Positions 35,633-45,210 of a DNA stretch of 60,885 bases are shown in pieces. The position numbers and the translations under genes are program-made. The DNA comes from Cellulomonas terrae. GTDB taxonomy: Bacteria; Actinomycetota; Actinomycetes; Actinomycetales; Cellulomonadaceae. The notes under the pieces were generated by a model. That model saw only the letters and a list, made by a program, of their open reading frames with translations, was not told the DNA's origin and searched no databases. The stretch is from assembly GCF_007990265.1 (NCBI RefSeq), contig NZ_BJWH01000025.1, positions 1 through 60,885 on the forward strand, given 5' to 3'. The number at the start of each line of letters is the position of its first letter. Position 1 is the first letter of the stretch.

Positions 35633-36121
35633 CTACAGCGTGTCGCGGATGGCGCGCATGGCCTTCTTGCGCACGGACCGCTCCAGGCGGTCGAGGTAGA
35701 GCATGCCGTCGAGGTGGTCGACCTCGTGCTGGAGGCAGCGCGCCATGAGCTCGACGCCCTCGACGACGACCTCCTTGCCGTCCAGGTCCGTGCCGACGAC
35801 CCGCGCGTACCAGGACCGGTGGGTCGGGAACCAGAGACCCGGGACCGACAGGCACCCCTCGTCGCCGTCCTGGTACTCGTCCTCGGACAGCTCGACGATC
35901 ACCGGGTTGAGGACGTAGCCGACCTCGTCGTCGATGTTCCAGGAGAACGCCCGCAGGCTGACGCCGATCTGGTTCGCTGCCAGGCCGGCGCGCCCCTCGG
36001 TGTCGACGGTCTCGAGCAGGTCGTCGACGAGACCGCGGACGCGGTCGTCGATCGTCGTGATCGGGTCGCACGGGGTGCGCAGGACGGGGTCCCCGACGGT
36101 CCGGATCTCTCGCATGGCCAT
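35633..36121 (-). CDS. def: Peptide deformylase
   Basis: A 162-residue metalloenzyme that removes the formyl group from nascent proteins. All three motifs are present: [16 protein letters not shown] and HEVDHLDG. The last two contribute the metal-binding Cys and His residues and the catalytic Glu. In place of the common QEHxxH there is [10 protein letters not shown], which is normal. [12 protein letters not shown] contains two candidate ATGs (36121, 36115); the first has GAGGA upstream. It is divergent from the ABC/YhgE operon. Confidence 0.95.
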   Translation of the reverse strand: MAMREIRTVGDPVLRTPCDPITTIDDRVRGLVDDLLETVDTEGRAGLAANQIGVSLRAFSWNIDDEVGYVLNPVIVELSEDEYQDGDEGCLSVPGLWFPTHRSWYARVVGTDLDGKEVVVEGVELMARCLQHEVDHLDGMLYLDRLERSVRKKAMRAIRDTL

Positions 36122-36232
36122 GCCGAAGATCCTCGCACGACGGGCCGGTCGGCGAGGCGAGGACGCGTCCGGGCGGGCCGCTGCGGCGGCGTGTGTGACG
36201 AGGGCGACAGCGGTGAGACGAGCGGCCGGGCG

Positions 36233-36256
36233 TAGAATTTGTACTGACCAGTCAGT
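36233..36256 (+). promoter_or_regulatory. Promoter (-10) and TetR-type operator of the ABC/YhgE operon
   Basis: TAGAAT at 36233-36238 is a good -10 box. Five bases on, ACTGAC-CA-GTCAGT (36243-36256) is a 6-2-6 palindrome that would cover the transcription start, the expected place for repression by the TetR protein encoded two genes downstream. The ribosome site AAGGAG follows at once. Confidence 0.7.
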
Positions 36257-36269
36257 CTAAGGAGTCGTC

Positions 36270-36944
36270 ATGTCCACCTCAGCCGTCACAGCACGCGGCC
36301 TCCAGCTGCACGGCGACCGCGGACCGGTGTTCGGACCCGTCGACCTGGAGATCGCCCCTGGCACCCTCACGCTCGTGCAAGGGCCGCAGGGCACGGGTCG
36401 CACCAGCCTGCTGCTCGCCCTGGCGGGCCGCATGGTGCCGGACCCGGCGTCCGACCTCCTCGTCCTCGGTCACCGGCTGCCGGCGCAGCGCGCGCTCGCG
36501 CAGCGCGAGACCGCGCTCGCCGGCTTCACGGGGATCGACGAGCTCGACGACTCGGTGACCGTCGGTGACCACGTGCGGGAGCGGCTCGCGTGGCTCGCGC
36601 CCTGGTACCGGCGGGCGCCCCGCGCCGACCAGGGGACCGTCGACCGCGTGCTGGGTCCCGTCTTCGGCGACCTCCCCCTCCCCGCCGCCCAGACGGTGGT
36701 CTGGCACCTCGACGAGGTCGACGCCCTCCTGCTGCGGATCGCCCTGGCCATGGCCCAACGACCCCGGCTGCTCGTCGTCGACGACGTCGACCAGGTGCAC
36801 GACCGCGCCCGTCGCCGGATCGTCTGGGACCGGCTCGACGCGCTCGCCGGCTCCGGCGTCACCGTCGTCGCGTCCTGCGCCGACCCCGACGAGGCCGTCG
36901 GCACCCGCTGGACCGTCCTGCCCGTCTCCGCCCCCACCCTCTGA
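36270..36944 (+). CDS. Divergent ABC-type ATPase paired with YhgE/Pip protein
   Basis: A 224-residue nucleotide-binding protein with an ABC-like layout but altered motifs. The Walker A loop reads GPQGTGRTS (38-46), with Arg44 where lysine is expected. The Walker B strand is LLVVDDVD, with Asp in place of the catalytic Glu. The LSGGQ signature is not recognisable (HLDEVDALLLRIALA occupies its place). It may bind nucleotide without ordinary turnover. It is followed 9 bases later by the YhgE/Pip membrane protein and then TetR, so it probably works with them. Confidence 0.75.
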   Translation: MSTSAVTARGLQLHGDRGPVFGPVDLEIAPGTLTLVQGPQGTGRTSLLLALAGRMVPDPASDLLVLGHRLPAQRALAQRETALAGFTGIDELDDSVTVGDHVRERLAWLAPWYRRAPRADQGTVDRVLGPVFGDLPLPAAQTVVWHLDEVDALLLRIALAMAQRPRLLVVDDVDQVHDRARRRIVWDRLDALAGSGVTVVASCADPDEAVGTRWTVLPVSAPTL

Positions 36945-36953
36945 AGGTTCGAC

Positions 36954-38954
36954 ATGCTCTCCCTCACCTCCGGCACCGAGCTGCGACGGTTCGGCCGCGG
37001 CCGACTCCCCCGGCTCGCTGTCGCCGCGATGCTGCTGGTCCCGCTCCTGTACGGCGCCCTGTACCTCTGGGCGTTCTGGGACCCGACCGGTCACCTGGAC
37101 GCCGTGCCCGTCGCGCTGGTGAACGCCGACACCGGCGCCGACCGTGACGGGAGCCGGGTCACAGCGGGCCAGGACCTGACCGACGAGCTCACCCACGGCG
37201 CGGCGCTCGACTGGGTGGTCACGGACGCCGCGGACGCGGCCGCCGGCGTGCGTGACGGCGACTACTACTTCGCGGTGACCATCCCCGCCGACTTCTCGGC
37301 GGACCTCGTCTCGGCGGGCGGCGACGCGCCGACGCCCGCACAGATCGACGTCACCTACAACGACGCGAACTCGTTCATCGGCACCACGCTCGGGCGGTCG
37401 GCGATGGACCACGTGCGCGACGGGGTCGCCGCGACGGCCGGCGCGCAGGCCGTCGACCAGGTGCTGGTCGGCCTCGGGTCGGCGCGTGACGGCATGCTGC
37501 AGGCCGCCGACGGGGCCGTCTCCCTGCGCGACGCGGCACAGCAGGTGGGCGACGGCGCGCGACAGGTGGCCGACGGCGCCGACGGTGTCCGCGACGGCGC
37601 CGCACGGCTGGCCGCGGGAGCGGCGACGCTCGACGACGGGGTCCGGCAGGTCGCGGGCGGCGCCGACCGGCTGTCGTCCGGCGCCGCGCAGCTGTCCGTC
37701 GGCGCGCGCACGGCCGCCGACGCGAGCGGGAACCTGGCCTCCGGCACGCAGGCGGTCGCCGACGGGGTCCACACCGCGACCCAGCAGGTCGACGCCGTCG
37801 CCGGGCGGCTCCCCGCGCTCGTCGACGGGCTCACCCAGGTCGATGCCTACCTCGCTGCGCGCGCCGCCGCCGGCGACGCGGACGCGGCCGCCCTCCTCGC
37901 GGGGCTCGACGGGTCGCACCTGCCGGACGCGACCACGGTCACGGCGATGACCGACCAGCTCCACGCGCTGGACTCCGGTGCCGCGCAGGCCGCGGCGGGC
38001 GCGCAGACGCTGAGCGACGGGCTCGGGACGCTCGCCGACTCGTCCGCCGCCGTGGCGTCCGGCGCGTCCGCGCTCGCCTCCGGCTCCGAGCGGACCGCGG
38101 CCGGTGCCGACAGCCTCGCAGCGGGATCGGCGTCCCTCGCGACGGGCACGGCGACGCTCGCCGACGGTGCGGCCCAGGTGGCCGACGGGACCAGCCGGCT
38201 CGGCGGCGGCGCCGACGAGCTCGCGGGAGGTCTGACCGACGGTGCGACGCGGATCCCCGACGACAGCGACGAGCAGCGGACGGCTCGTGCGGACACGCTG
38301 GCCACGCCGGTGGCGATCGACGACGAGGACGTCGCCCCGGCCGCGAGCCTGGGCGAGGGTTTCGCCCCGCTGTTCCTCCCGCTCGCCCTGTTCGTCGGCG
38401 GCCTCATCACGTGGCTGCTCCTGCGACCCCTGCCCACCCGCGCGCTCGCGACGCCCGCGTCGGGGTGGCGGGTCGCGCTCGCCGGGTACCTGCCGTCGCT
38501 GGTCATCGGCGCAGGTCAGGTGGCGCTGCTGCTCGGCGTCGTCGGCCTCGGGCTGGGTCTGAGCATCGGGCACCCCGTCGGCACCGTCGCGTTCCTCCTC
38601 CTCGTCGCCGCGAGCTTCCTGGCGCTCCAGCAGATGCTCCTGTCGGTGCTCGGCTCGGCGGCGGGCAAGGTGGCGACGATCGCCCTGCTGATGCTGCAGA
38701 TCACGTCGGCCAGCGGGACCTACCCCGTGGAGACGACGCCGGCGTTCTTCCAGGCGGTCCACCACGTGCTGCCGATGACGTACGCGGTGGGCGGCCTGCG
38801 CAGCCTGATCACGGGGACGCCCGACGCCCGGCTCTGGACCGCGGTGGTGTACCTGCTCGGAGTCGCCGCCGTCTCGCTGGCCGTCACCGCCTGGAAGGCG
38901 GGGCGCCTGCGGACGTGGACCGTACCGCGACTGCATCCCGCCCTGAGCATCTGA
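36954..38954 (+). CDS. YhgE/Pip-domain membrane protein
   Basis: A 666-residue protein with one N-terminal membrane helix (residues 19-42), a large outside domain, and about five C-terminal helices (about residue 455 onward). After the Pip domain (VALVNADTGAD, YYFAVTIPADFSADL) come many Ala/Gly/Asp-rich helical repeats of the type DGAxxVADG and SGAxxLASG (residues about 175-440), which form long helices in such proteins. ABC-2-type segments follow (TSASGTYPVE, FQAVHHVLPMTYAV). Relatives include phage-infection protein, EsaA-like and export proteins. The substrate is unknown. Confidence 0.88.
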   Translation: MLSLTSGTELRRFGRGRLPRLAVAAMLLVPLLYGALYLWAFWDPTGHLDAVPVALVNADTGADRDGSRVTAGQDLTDELTHGAALDWVVTDAADAAAGVRDGDYYFAVTIPADFSADLVSAGGDAPTPAQIDVTYNDANSFIGTTLGRSAMDHVRDGVAATAGAQAVDQVLVGLGSARDGMLQAADGAVSLRDAAQQVGDGARQVADGADGVRDGAARLAAGAATLDDGVRQVAGGADRLSSGAAQLSVGARTAADASGNLASGTQAVADGVHTATQQVDAVAGRLPALVDGLTQVDAYLAARAAAGDADAAALLAGLDGSHLPDATTVTAMTDQLHALDSGAAQAAAGAQTLSDGLGTLADSSAAVASGASALASGSERTAAGADSLAAGSASLATGTATLADGAAQVADGTSRLGGGADELAGGLTDGATRIPDDSDEQRTARADTLATPVAIDDEDVAPAASLGEGFAPLFLPLALFVGGLITWLLLRPLPTRALATPASGWRVALAGYLPSLVIGAGQVALLLGVVGLGLGLSIGHPVGTVAFLLLVAASFLALQQMLLSVLGSAAGKVATIALLMLQITSASGTYPVETTPAFFQAVHHVLPMTYAVGGLRSLITGTPDARLWTAVVYLLGVAAVSLAVTAWKAGRLRTWTVPRLHPALSI

Positions 38955-38967
38955 GAGGCTGGCGAGC

Positions 38968-39510
38968 ATGCGCGCGACCGCGACCCGTGACCACATCGTC
39001 GAGGCCGCGCTCTCCCTCGTCGCCGACCGGGGGTTCACGGCCACGTCCGTCGACGACATCGCCTCGGCCGCCGGTGTGGCCAAGGGCAGCGTCTTCTACA
39101 ACTTCGGCTCCAAGTCGGGACTGTTCGAGGCGATCATCACCGAGGGCGTCGCGCGGCTCACCGTTGCGCTGCGCACCGCCACCGACGGCCTGCACGGCCG
39201 AGAGGCGCTCGAGGCGCTGGTCACCGAGCTGCTCACCCAGATCCGGGCGCACCCCGACTTCGCGAAGCTCATGGTCGCCGAGACGTTCCGGACGGGCCGC
39301 AGCTGGCAGGACTCCATCCGGCTGGTCCGCGACGAGTCGATGGGAGCGTTCGCCGCTGTCGTCGCCGAGACCTGGCCGGACCGCGACCCGTCCCTGACGG
39401 CCGCCGCCCTGTTCGGCGCCACGCTCCTGGCCGGGCTCGAGTGGCTGGTCTTCCAGCCGTCGCGCACGCTGGACGACGTGAGAGCAGCCGTGCTCGCCAC
39501 CGTGCACTGA
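38968..39510 (+). CDS. TetR-family repressor
   Basis: A 180-residue TetR protein. The HTH is at about residues 25-47 ([28 protein letters not shown]). The C-terminal ligand domain is helical and not distinctive. It ends the ABC-YhgE operon and probably represses it through the ACTGAC-CA-GTCAGT palindrome at 36243-36256, which would make the unit autoregulated (inference). Confidence 0.92.
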   Translation: MRATATRDHIVEAALSLVADRGFTATSVDDIASAAGVAKGSVFYNFGSKSGLFEAIITEGVARLTVALRTATDGLHGREALEALVTELLTQIRAHPDFAKLMVAETFRTGRSWQDSIRLVRDESMGAFAAVVAETWPDRDPSLTAAALFGATLLAGLEWLVFQPSRTLDDVRAAVLATVH

Positions 39511-39529
39511 GCCGACCGGAGCCGCCGAG

Positions 39530-40774
39530 ATGCCCATGGACGCACCGAACGGAGTGCACTCCGAGGTGGGACGCCTGCGCCGCGTGCTGGTCTGCGAGCC
39601 CGGGCTCGCGCACCGGCGGCTGACCCCGACCAACGCCGCCGATCTCCTGTTCGACGACGTCCTCTGGGTCGACAACGCGATCAGCGACCACCGTGCGTTC
39701 GTGGCCGAGCTACGGACGCGCGACGTCGAGGTGCTCGAGCTCCACGACGTGCTCGCCGAGACGATGGCGGTGCCCGGCGCCCGCGACTGGCTGCTGGACC
39801 GCAAGATCGTGCCGGAGGACGTCGGACTGGAGCTGATCGACGACACCCGGGAGTTCCTCGAACGGCTCGACCCGCGGCAGCTCGCCGAGTTCCTCATCGG
39901 CGGCCTGGCGACCGTCGACATCACCGGTGGCTTCGACGACGACCACTTCGCGCTCGCCGAGTACTCCCCCGACGCCCGCGAGTACGTCATGCCCCCGCTG
40001 CCCAACACGCTCTACACCCGAGACACCACCTGCTGGCTGTACGGAGGCATCACCCTCAACCCGCTCTACTTCTCGGCCCGTCAGGACGAGACGCTCCTGA
40101 TGAAGGCCGTCTACCGGTTCCACCCGGCGTTCGTCGGCTCGACGGTCTGGTGGGGTGATCCCGAGCAGCACTGGGGTCGCTCGACCGTGGAGGGCGGCGA
40201 CGTCATGCCCATCGGGAACGGGACGGTGCTGGTCGGGATGAGCGAGAGGACGTCCCGGCAGGGCATCACCCAGCTGGCGGCGGCGCTGTTCGCGCAGGGT
40301 GCCGCCGACCGCGTCGTCGTCGCCGGGATGCCCCGGCTGCGCGCGGCCATGCACCTCGACACGGTCTTCACGTTCGCTGACAGGGACGTGGTGACGCTCT
40401 ACCCGAAGATCGTCGACGCGATCCACTCGTTCACCCTGCGCCCCGCCGACCACGGCCGCGTGCACCTCACCGACGAAGGCACGACCCCGTTCGTCGACGT
40501 GGTCGCCACAGCCCTGGGGCTCCCCGGGCTGCGCGTGATCGAGACCGGCGGTGACGCGTACGCGTCCGAACGCCAGCAGTGGGACTCCGGCAACAACGCG
40601 GTCGCCGTCGAGCCGGGCGTCGTGTTCACGTACGACCGCAACACCACGACCAACGCCCTGCTCAGGGCCGCGGGCGTCGAGGTCCTGGAGATCCGCGGCG
40701 CGGAGCTGGGCCGCGGACGCGGGGGCGGGCACTGCATGACGTGCCCGATCAGCCGCGACCCGATCGACCTGTGA
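39530..40774 (+). CDS. arcA: Arginine deiminase
   Basis: A 414-residue enzyme turning arginine into citrulline and ammonia. The catalytic cysteine is in the C-terminal [10 protein letters not shown]. Other conserved parts are [49 protein letters not shown] and [10 protein letters not shown]. No arcB, arcC or arcD is adjacent, so the full deiminase ATP-yielding pathway is not encoded here. It lies 19 bases after TetR; being read through from the ABC operon is possible. A strong hairpin follows. Confidence 0.95.
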   Translation: MPMDAPNGVHSEVGRLRRVLVCEPGLAHRRLTPTNAADLLFDDVLWVDNAISDHRAFVAELRTRDVEVLELHDVLAETMAVPGARDWLLDRKIVPEDVGLELIDDTREFLERLDPRQLAEFLIGGLATVDITGGFDDDHFALAEYSPDAREYVMPPLPNTLYTRDTTCWLYGGITLNPLYFSARQDETLLMKAVYRFHPAFVGSTVWWGDPEQHWGRSTVEGGDVMPIGNGTVLVGMSERTSRQGITQLAAALFAQGAADRVVVAGMPRLRAAMHLDTVFTFADRDVVTLYPKIVDAIHSFTLRPADHGRVHLTDEGTTPFVDVVATALGLPGLRVIETGGDAYASERQQWDSGNNAVAVEPGVVFTYDRNTTTNALLRAAGVEVLEIRGAELGRGRGGGHCMTCPISRDPIDL

Positions 40775-40781
40775 GGAATGC

Positions 40782-40820
40782 AGAAAGCCCTCCGTGCTCA
40801 ATGAGCTCGGAGGGCTTTCT
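40782..40820. terminator. Bidirectional hairpin terminator between arcA and bldC
   Basis: AGAAAGCCCTCCG and its exact complement form a 13-bp stem. The loop can add an inner GCTC/GAGC stem. T-rich ends are present on both strands (CTTTCTTG, and CTTTCTG on the minus strand), so it can stop both convergent genes. Confidence 0.88.
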
Positions 40821-40841
40821 TGGGTGCTGTGGAGAGTGAAT

Positions 40842-41060
40842 TCACTCCGCCGTGCGCTGCGTGGGAACGCCGGTGAGGAGCGAACGCACCTCGGACTCGT
40901 GGAAACGGCGGTGGCCGCCGAGGGTGCGGACGGCGGAGAGCTTGCCGGCCTGGGCCCAGCGGGTGACCGTCTTCGGGTCGACGCGGAACAGAACGGCGAC
41001 CTCGCCCGGCGTGAGCAGTGCACCCTGCGAGAGGGGGGCGTCCGTGGTGGTAACAGCCAT
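40842..41060 (-). CDS. bldC: BldC, MerR-like developmental regulator
   Basis: A 72-residue DNA-binding protein. LLTPGEVAVLFRVDPKTVTRWAQ and LSAVRTLGGHRRFHE are nearly identical to Streptomyces BldC, which binds direct repeats cooperatively and controls the onset of development. The organism type suggested here does not sporulate like Streptomyces, so BldC has another role, as in other non-sporulating actinobacteria (inference). An AGGAGA site lies before the ATG. Confidence 0.95.
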   Translation of the reverse strand: MAVTTTDAPLSQGALLTPGEVAVLFRVDPKTVTRWAQAGKLSAVRTLGGHRRFHESEVRSLLTGVPTQRTAE

Positions 41061-41226
41061 GATGGTTCTCCTGTCGTTCGGTAGCTCGGCTGGCCCTGTA
41101 GGCCCCGTGGCTTTGCGTCCCCGCCTTGCAGCGGGTTTGCCGTTGTCGCTGACAAAGAGAACTATGCCCGTATCTGGACGCCTGTGCAACAACCTGGGCC
41201 GCACGATTCGCGCGCAAACGGGTGAT

Positions 41227-42015
41227 TTAGATGCGGCCATATCGGGCACGGACGAACGAGTACACACCGTAGGCGACGAACCCCAGAGCGACGATGACCA
41301 GCAGCAGGACGCCGGCGGGCTGGTCCCGCAGGGTGTGCAGGGCACCGTCCAGACCCGTCGACCTCGACGGGTCCGCGGTCACCGCGGCCGTGACGAAGAG
41401 CACACCGACGATGCCGAGCGCCACGCCCTTGGCCACGTAGCCGAGCATCCCGAGCCGGCGGACCGCAGGTCCTGCCGTCCCCGACGGGAGGCGCTGGAGG
41501 TCCTCCAGGAACTTCTTCTTCCACCCCTTGTAGACGTGGTAGACGCCGACGCCGATGATCGCGAGACCGACCGCGCCGACCAGCAGCCGGCCGAACGGTG
41601 CCGCCATCAGCCTCGCCGTCATGTCCGCGGTCTGCGTCGACGCGTCGGAACCGCCCCCGCGCGCGAAGCTCAGGGCCGCGAACGCGAGCGCGATGTAGAC
41701 GGCCGCACGCCCGACGGCCTTCGCGCGCTCCCCCGTGTCGTTCGAGCCGAAGCCCCCGTGGATCGCCTTCGCCACCTGCCACGCACCGAGCGCGAGGAAC
41801 GCGACCACCGAGAACCACAGCACCAGGGCACCGAACGGGGTGCTGGAGATCGTGCTCAGCGCACCGGACTGGTCCGCCTGCTCACCGCCGCTCCCGAAGG
41901 CCACCCGCAGGGCCAGGACACCGATCAGGATGTGGAGGACCCCGCTGACCGCGTACCCGGCCCGCGCCGCCAGCTCCCAGGACCTCTGTGCATTCGCCGT
42001 ACCGCTCGTCGTCAC
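41227..42015 (-). CDS. DUF1206 membrane protein
   Basis: A 262-residue protein with six predicted membrane helices in three internal pairs. Each begins with an aromatic-glycine motif: ARAGYAVSGVLHILIG, GRAAVYIALAFAALS, and GMLGYVAKGVALGIVG. This three-fold repeat is the hallmark of DUF1206, whose function is unknown. The GTG follows GAGGAG. The 166-base gap to bldC includes a TTTAG stop context and an A/T-rich piece but no gene. Confidence 0.9.
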   Translation of the reverse strand: MTTSGTANAQRSWELAARAGYAVSGVLHILIGVLALRVAFGSGGEQADQSGALSTISSTPFGALVLWFSVVAFLALGAWQVAKAIHGGFGSNDTGERAKAVGRAAVYIALAFAALSFARGGGSDASTQTADMTARLMAAPFGRLLVGAVGLAIIGVGVYHVYKGWKKKFLEDLQRLPSGTAGPAVRRLGMLGYVAKGVALGIVGVLFVTAAVTADPSRSTGLDGALHTLRDQPAGVLLLVIVALGFVAYGVYSFVRARYGRI

Positions 42016-42095
42016 CGCGTCGTCTCCTCGTCTCGACCCCCCGGCGCCGATCGTGGCAGCAGCGGGCCCTTCCGGCGACCGGAGAGACGACGAGG

Positions 42096-42172
42096 TGGTG
42101 GGGCAGGTGGGGCTTGAACCCACGACCGACGGATTATGAGTCCGCTGCTCTGACCGGCTGAGCTACTGCCCC
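42096..42172 (-). tRNA. tRNA with CAT anticodon (Met elongator or lysidine-modified Ile2)
   Basis: On the minus strand the acceptor GGGGCAG/CTGCCCC, D arm, anticodon loop with CAT, and T arm with GTTCAAG fold normally, and CCA is encoded (42098-42096). CAT can mean Met or Ile(AUA) after TilS modification. The TTCAAG loop and the GACTCATAATC anticodon arm recall Ile2 tRNAs, but I cannot decide. The initiator type is unlikely because position 1-72 is paired. Confidence 0.9.
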
Positions 42173-42235
42173 GAAGCACCGCACACCTTACCGAGCGTGA
42201 GTCGGCCACGGCCCCCACGCGGGTACCGTGAGGTG

Positions 42236-42748
42236 GTGGCCCTGTTCTCCCGTCATCGACTGCCCGCGACCGACCGGACCCGGCTCGACCTGCGCCCGGG
42301 CGACACGGTCCTGGTGAGCACCGAGCTGTCCGACGGACGGTGGGCGGTCGCGTCCCGACGTGCCCTGCACCTCGTCCCCCCGGAGGGTCCGGTCGTCCGG
42401 CACCCGTGGTCCGACGTCGACCACGGTTCCCTCGACCCGGCGACGCGCACGATGTCGCTGCGCTGGGTGTGGGGAGAGTCGGAGCGGCTGACCTTCGCCG
42501 AGGTGCCCGGGTCGTTCGCGTTCTCGCAGACGTTCCGTGAGCGCGTGCAGCAGTCCGTGGTGCATGCGGTGTCCGTCACACTCCCCCGTGGTCAGCGCGC
42601 CCGGGTCGTCCTGCGGCGCGACGAGGTCGGGACGATGTTCACGCAGGTCCTCGGGGATGCGTCGATCGACCTGTCCGATCCTGCCGTCGCAGCCGTCGTG
42701 GACGCCGCCGAGGACGAGGTCCGCGACGCCGTCGGACTGCCTCGCTGA
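42236..42748 (+). CDS. Unrecognised 170-aa protein between tRNA genes
   Basis: I do not recognise the family. The N-terminal half looks like a beta-rich PH-like fold (DTVLVSTELSDGRWAVASRRALHLVP, WSDVDHGSLDPATRTMSLRW), and the C-terminal half is mixed alpha/beta (ARVVLRRDEVGTMFTQVLG). There is no signal or membrane segment. A TACCGT box at 42224-42229 leaves 6 bases to the GTG; a GTG one codon earlier (42233) is possible. Confidence 0.78.
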   Translation: MALFSRHRLPATDRTRLDLRPGDTVLVSTELSDGRWAVASRRALHLVPPEGPVVRHPWSDVDHGSLDPATRTMSLRWVWGESERLTFAEVPGSFAFSQTFRERVQQSVVHAVSVTLPRGQRARVVLRRDEVGTMFTQVLGDASIDLSDPAVAAVVDAAEDEVRDAVGLPR

Positions 42749-42796
42749 CGTGTCCGGGGCACCCGTTCACGGCTGCTAGAGTTTCTTCCCGCACGA

Positions 42797-42872
<76 letters not shown>

Positions 42873-43028
42873 GCAGACAGGCCTCTGACCAGCGGAGACG
42901 CAGGCGGGGGCCTTTCTCGTTCCCGCGGCCACTCAGTCGGGTGTCCGGCGCCCAGGCGAGCGATGCAGGGCGGTCGGCAGGACCTTCGGCTCTGCCCCGG
43001 GCGAACCAGGACCGTCCAGACTGCCCCT

Positions 43029-44273
43029 GTGGTGGATCGGCTGACGGTCTTCGACCGGGCGGAGCTCGCAACGGACGTCGGCCCCAACCCGCGGCACATC
43101 ACGGTGCTGCTGGTGCTCGGCGGACCGGCGCCCGACGTCGTCGACGTGCGCCGTCGCCTCGAGCGCGCTGTCGAGTCCCAGCCTCGCCTCACGGCCCGGG
43201 TGCACCGGCCGCGCGGACCGTTCGGGGCGCCGACGTGGAAGGTCGGGACGGTCGAACTCAGCCTGCAGGTCGTCCACCGCACGCTGCCGGGCGCCGACCC
43301 GGTCACGGTCGCCGTCGAGGACCTCGTGCGACCGCTCCCGGAAGACCGCCCGGCGTGGCGGCTCACCGTGCTCGACATCGGCGACGACGCGCGGTCGGCG
43401 CTCGTGTGGACCAGCCACCACGTGCTGGGCAACGGCCCGAGCCTGCTCGGCCTGCTCCTCGATGCCCTCTCCGACGCTCCGATCGGCACCGCACGGCCGT
43501 CCGTCCGCCGCGGCTCGGTGCGGGCCGGCGACGCTCTCGCGCACAACGGCCGCGCCGGTCGTAGCCCGCTGCTGCGACCGGTCACGGGTGGCGTCACCGC
43601 CGTCTCCGTCACGGTGGATCGAGCCGCTGTACGTGCGGGGGCGCGGACCTGCGGGGCGACCGTCAACGACGCGCTGCTGTGGGCATGGGCACGGGCCTTC
43701 GGGCGTGCAGACCTCGCCCGCGCCGGACCCGGAGAGAGGATCGTCATCTCCGTCCCGGTGACCGTGCAGGGGTCCGGGTTCGGCAATCACGTCGGCGCGC
43801 TGCGCATCGCGGTCCCGAAGGGGGACGGTGACCCCGCAGAGGCGCTGGCAGCACTCGCCGCGCGGACGCGCCGTGCCAAGAGCCGCATCCGCCCGTGGAC
43901 GTGGCCGCTCGCACCCTTCGGCGTCTGCGTCGCGGCACGGCTCGGCCTGCTGCCGGTCGTCCTGCACCGCCAACGGCTCATCAGCACGGTGGTGACCCAC
44001 GCACCCGGACCGGAAGCGCCCGTGCGGATGCTCGGCGCGCCCCTCGTGGGGACGGTCCCGTTGGTCCCTCCCGTCGGCAACGTGACGACCTGCGCCGTGG
44101 CGGTGTCGCTCGGCGGTCGACTCGATGTCGCTGTCGTGTGCTCGCCCGAGTCGGCCGACCTCGCGGACGCGCTGGCCCGGGACCTCCGCGCCGGGCTCGA
44201 CGGGATCGCGGCCCTGGCCGCGGCACCGCCGGGCGTCGACCGGGCCCCGAAGGCGAGCCGACTGCCGGGTTGA
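43029..44273 (+). CDS. WS/DGAT-like acyltransferase with altered active site
   Basis: A 414-residue protein of the wax ester synthase/diacylglycerol acyltransferase superfamily. The active-site motif is HHVLGNG at 130-136, where the usual HHxxxDG has Asn in place of Asp; the catalytic second histidine H131 is kept. ATVNDALLWAWA, SVPVTVQGSGFGNHVGALR, and the DUF1298-like end (STVVTHAPGPEAPVRMLG, PLVPPVGNVTTCAV) support the family. It could make storage lipid or be an altered transferase. GTG 43029 follows a CAGACT box by 6 bases; GTG 43032 is also possible. Confidence 0.8.
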   Translation: MVDRLTVFDRAELATDVGPNPRHITVLLVLGGPAPDVVDVRRRLERAVESQPRLTARVHRPRGPFGAPTWKVGTVELSLQVVHRTLPGADPVTVAVEDLVRPLPEDRPAWRLTVLDIGDDARSALVWTSHHVLGNGPSLLGLLLDALSDAPIGTARPSVRRGSVRAGDALAHNGRAGRSPLLRPVTGGVTAVSVTVDRAAVRAGARTCGATVNDALLWAWARAFGRADLARAGPGERIVISVPVTVQGSGFGNHVGALRIAVPKGDGDPAEALAALAARTRRAKSRIRPWTWPLAPFGVCVAARLGLLPVVLHRQRLISTVVTHAPGPEAPVRMLGAPLVGTVPLVPPVGNVTTCAVAVSLGGRLDVAVVCSPESADLADALARDLRAGLDGIAALAAAPPGVDRAPKASRLPG

Positions 44274-44352
44274 CCGACGATGCGGGAGGTCCGCGCGGGC
44301 GATGGGACTGCCCACGGAGCGCGGTGTGCTTCACGGAGTCGCCGGTCCAGGG

Positions 44353-45075
44353 TCAGCCCTGAGCGGCCGCCACTGACAGGGCAGGGCCCGTGCCACGGGG
44401 TGTGCCATGGAGCCGCTCAGGCGTCGTCCCCCGAGAGCGATCGCTCGCCACCGCACCGCCGACGGTCAGCTCCTGGTAGGTGAGGACAGCGTCGGTGAGC
44501 ATCGAGACCAGCGCGTCGTCCGCGTCGGACGACGCGGAGACGGTCGTGACCGAGGCGTCCACGATCCCGCGCGTCAGGCCCCGGACGTGCCGCGGCGGGC
44601 CCATCGCCCGCGTGAAGTCCTCGGCCCACGCGGCGGCCGTCGGGACGGTCGCGAGCGCCTCGGCGGTCGCAGCACGCATCTCGGCCGGCTCGCGCCCGTC
44701 CGGCGGCGCGAGCAACCGGTCGAGCGTCATCAGGGCGACAGCGAGCTCGCGCCCGTCGAGCGCCCCCGCCCGCCGCAGGGCGTGCCGCACGGTGACCACG
44801 GCGATCTCCAGCGACCACGACGGAACGCCGCTCCGAGCACCGGCGAGCAACGGGGCCAGGTCCAGGAGCGCATGCCGGGACGCGTCGCTCACGCGGTCGT
44901 TGACCGAGCGGGCGAGGTGGGCGAGCAGAGGATGGGTGCACGCGGGATGGTCGCTCCAACGCTCACCGGCGAGCACGCTCACCCACTCCATGAGACAGCC
45001 GCCGTCGCGGGGGTCCCGATGACGCCCGACGGCGAGCATCGGGAGAACGTCCGGGAACGTCGAGTCGTCGTGCAC
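44353..45075 (-). CDS. Hypothetical 240-aa helical protein
   Basis: The GTG at 45075 has a GGAGG site. The protein begins with FPDVLPMLAVGRHRDP, then GGCLMEWVSVLAGERWSD and HPACTHPLLAHLARSVND. The conserved-looking Cys/His pair in this part recalls a family of actinobacterial hypothetical proteins, but I know no function. The rest is helical with many Ala, Leu and Arg and a low-complexity C-terminus. It lies downstream of the HD-GYP gene on the same strand, 135 bases away. Confidence 0.78.
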   Translation of the reverse strand: MHDDSTFPDVLPMLAVGRHRDPRDGGCLMEWVSVLAGERWSDHPACTHPLLAHLARSVNDRVSDASRHALLDLAPLLAGARSGVPSWSLEIAVVTVRHALRRAGALDGRELAVALMTLDRLLAPPDGREPAEMRAATAEALATVPTAAAWAEDFTRAMGPPRHVRGLTRGIVDASVTTVSASSDADDALVSMLTDAVLTYQELTVGGAVASDRSRGTTPERLHGTPRGTGPALSVAAAQG

Positions 45076-45210
45076 GTCGAACACCTCCGACCGGAAGGAT
45101 CCGCTCAGTCTCCGTCGCCCCGGCGCTCGCGGCAAGAGGCGCCCGTGACGTCGTGAGCCACGTGCTGGACGACACGCCCGGCCAGCCGATCCAGTCCGCG
45201 GCCGGCTCCG

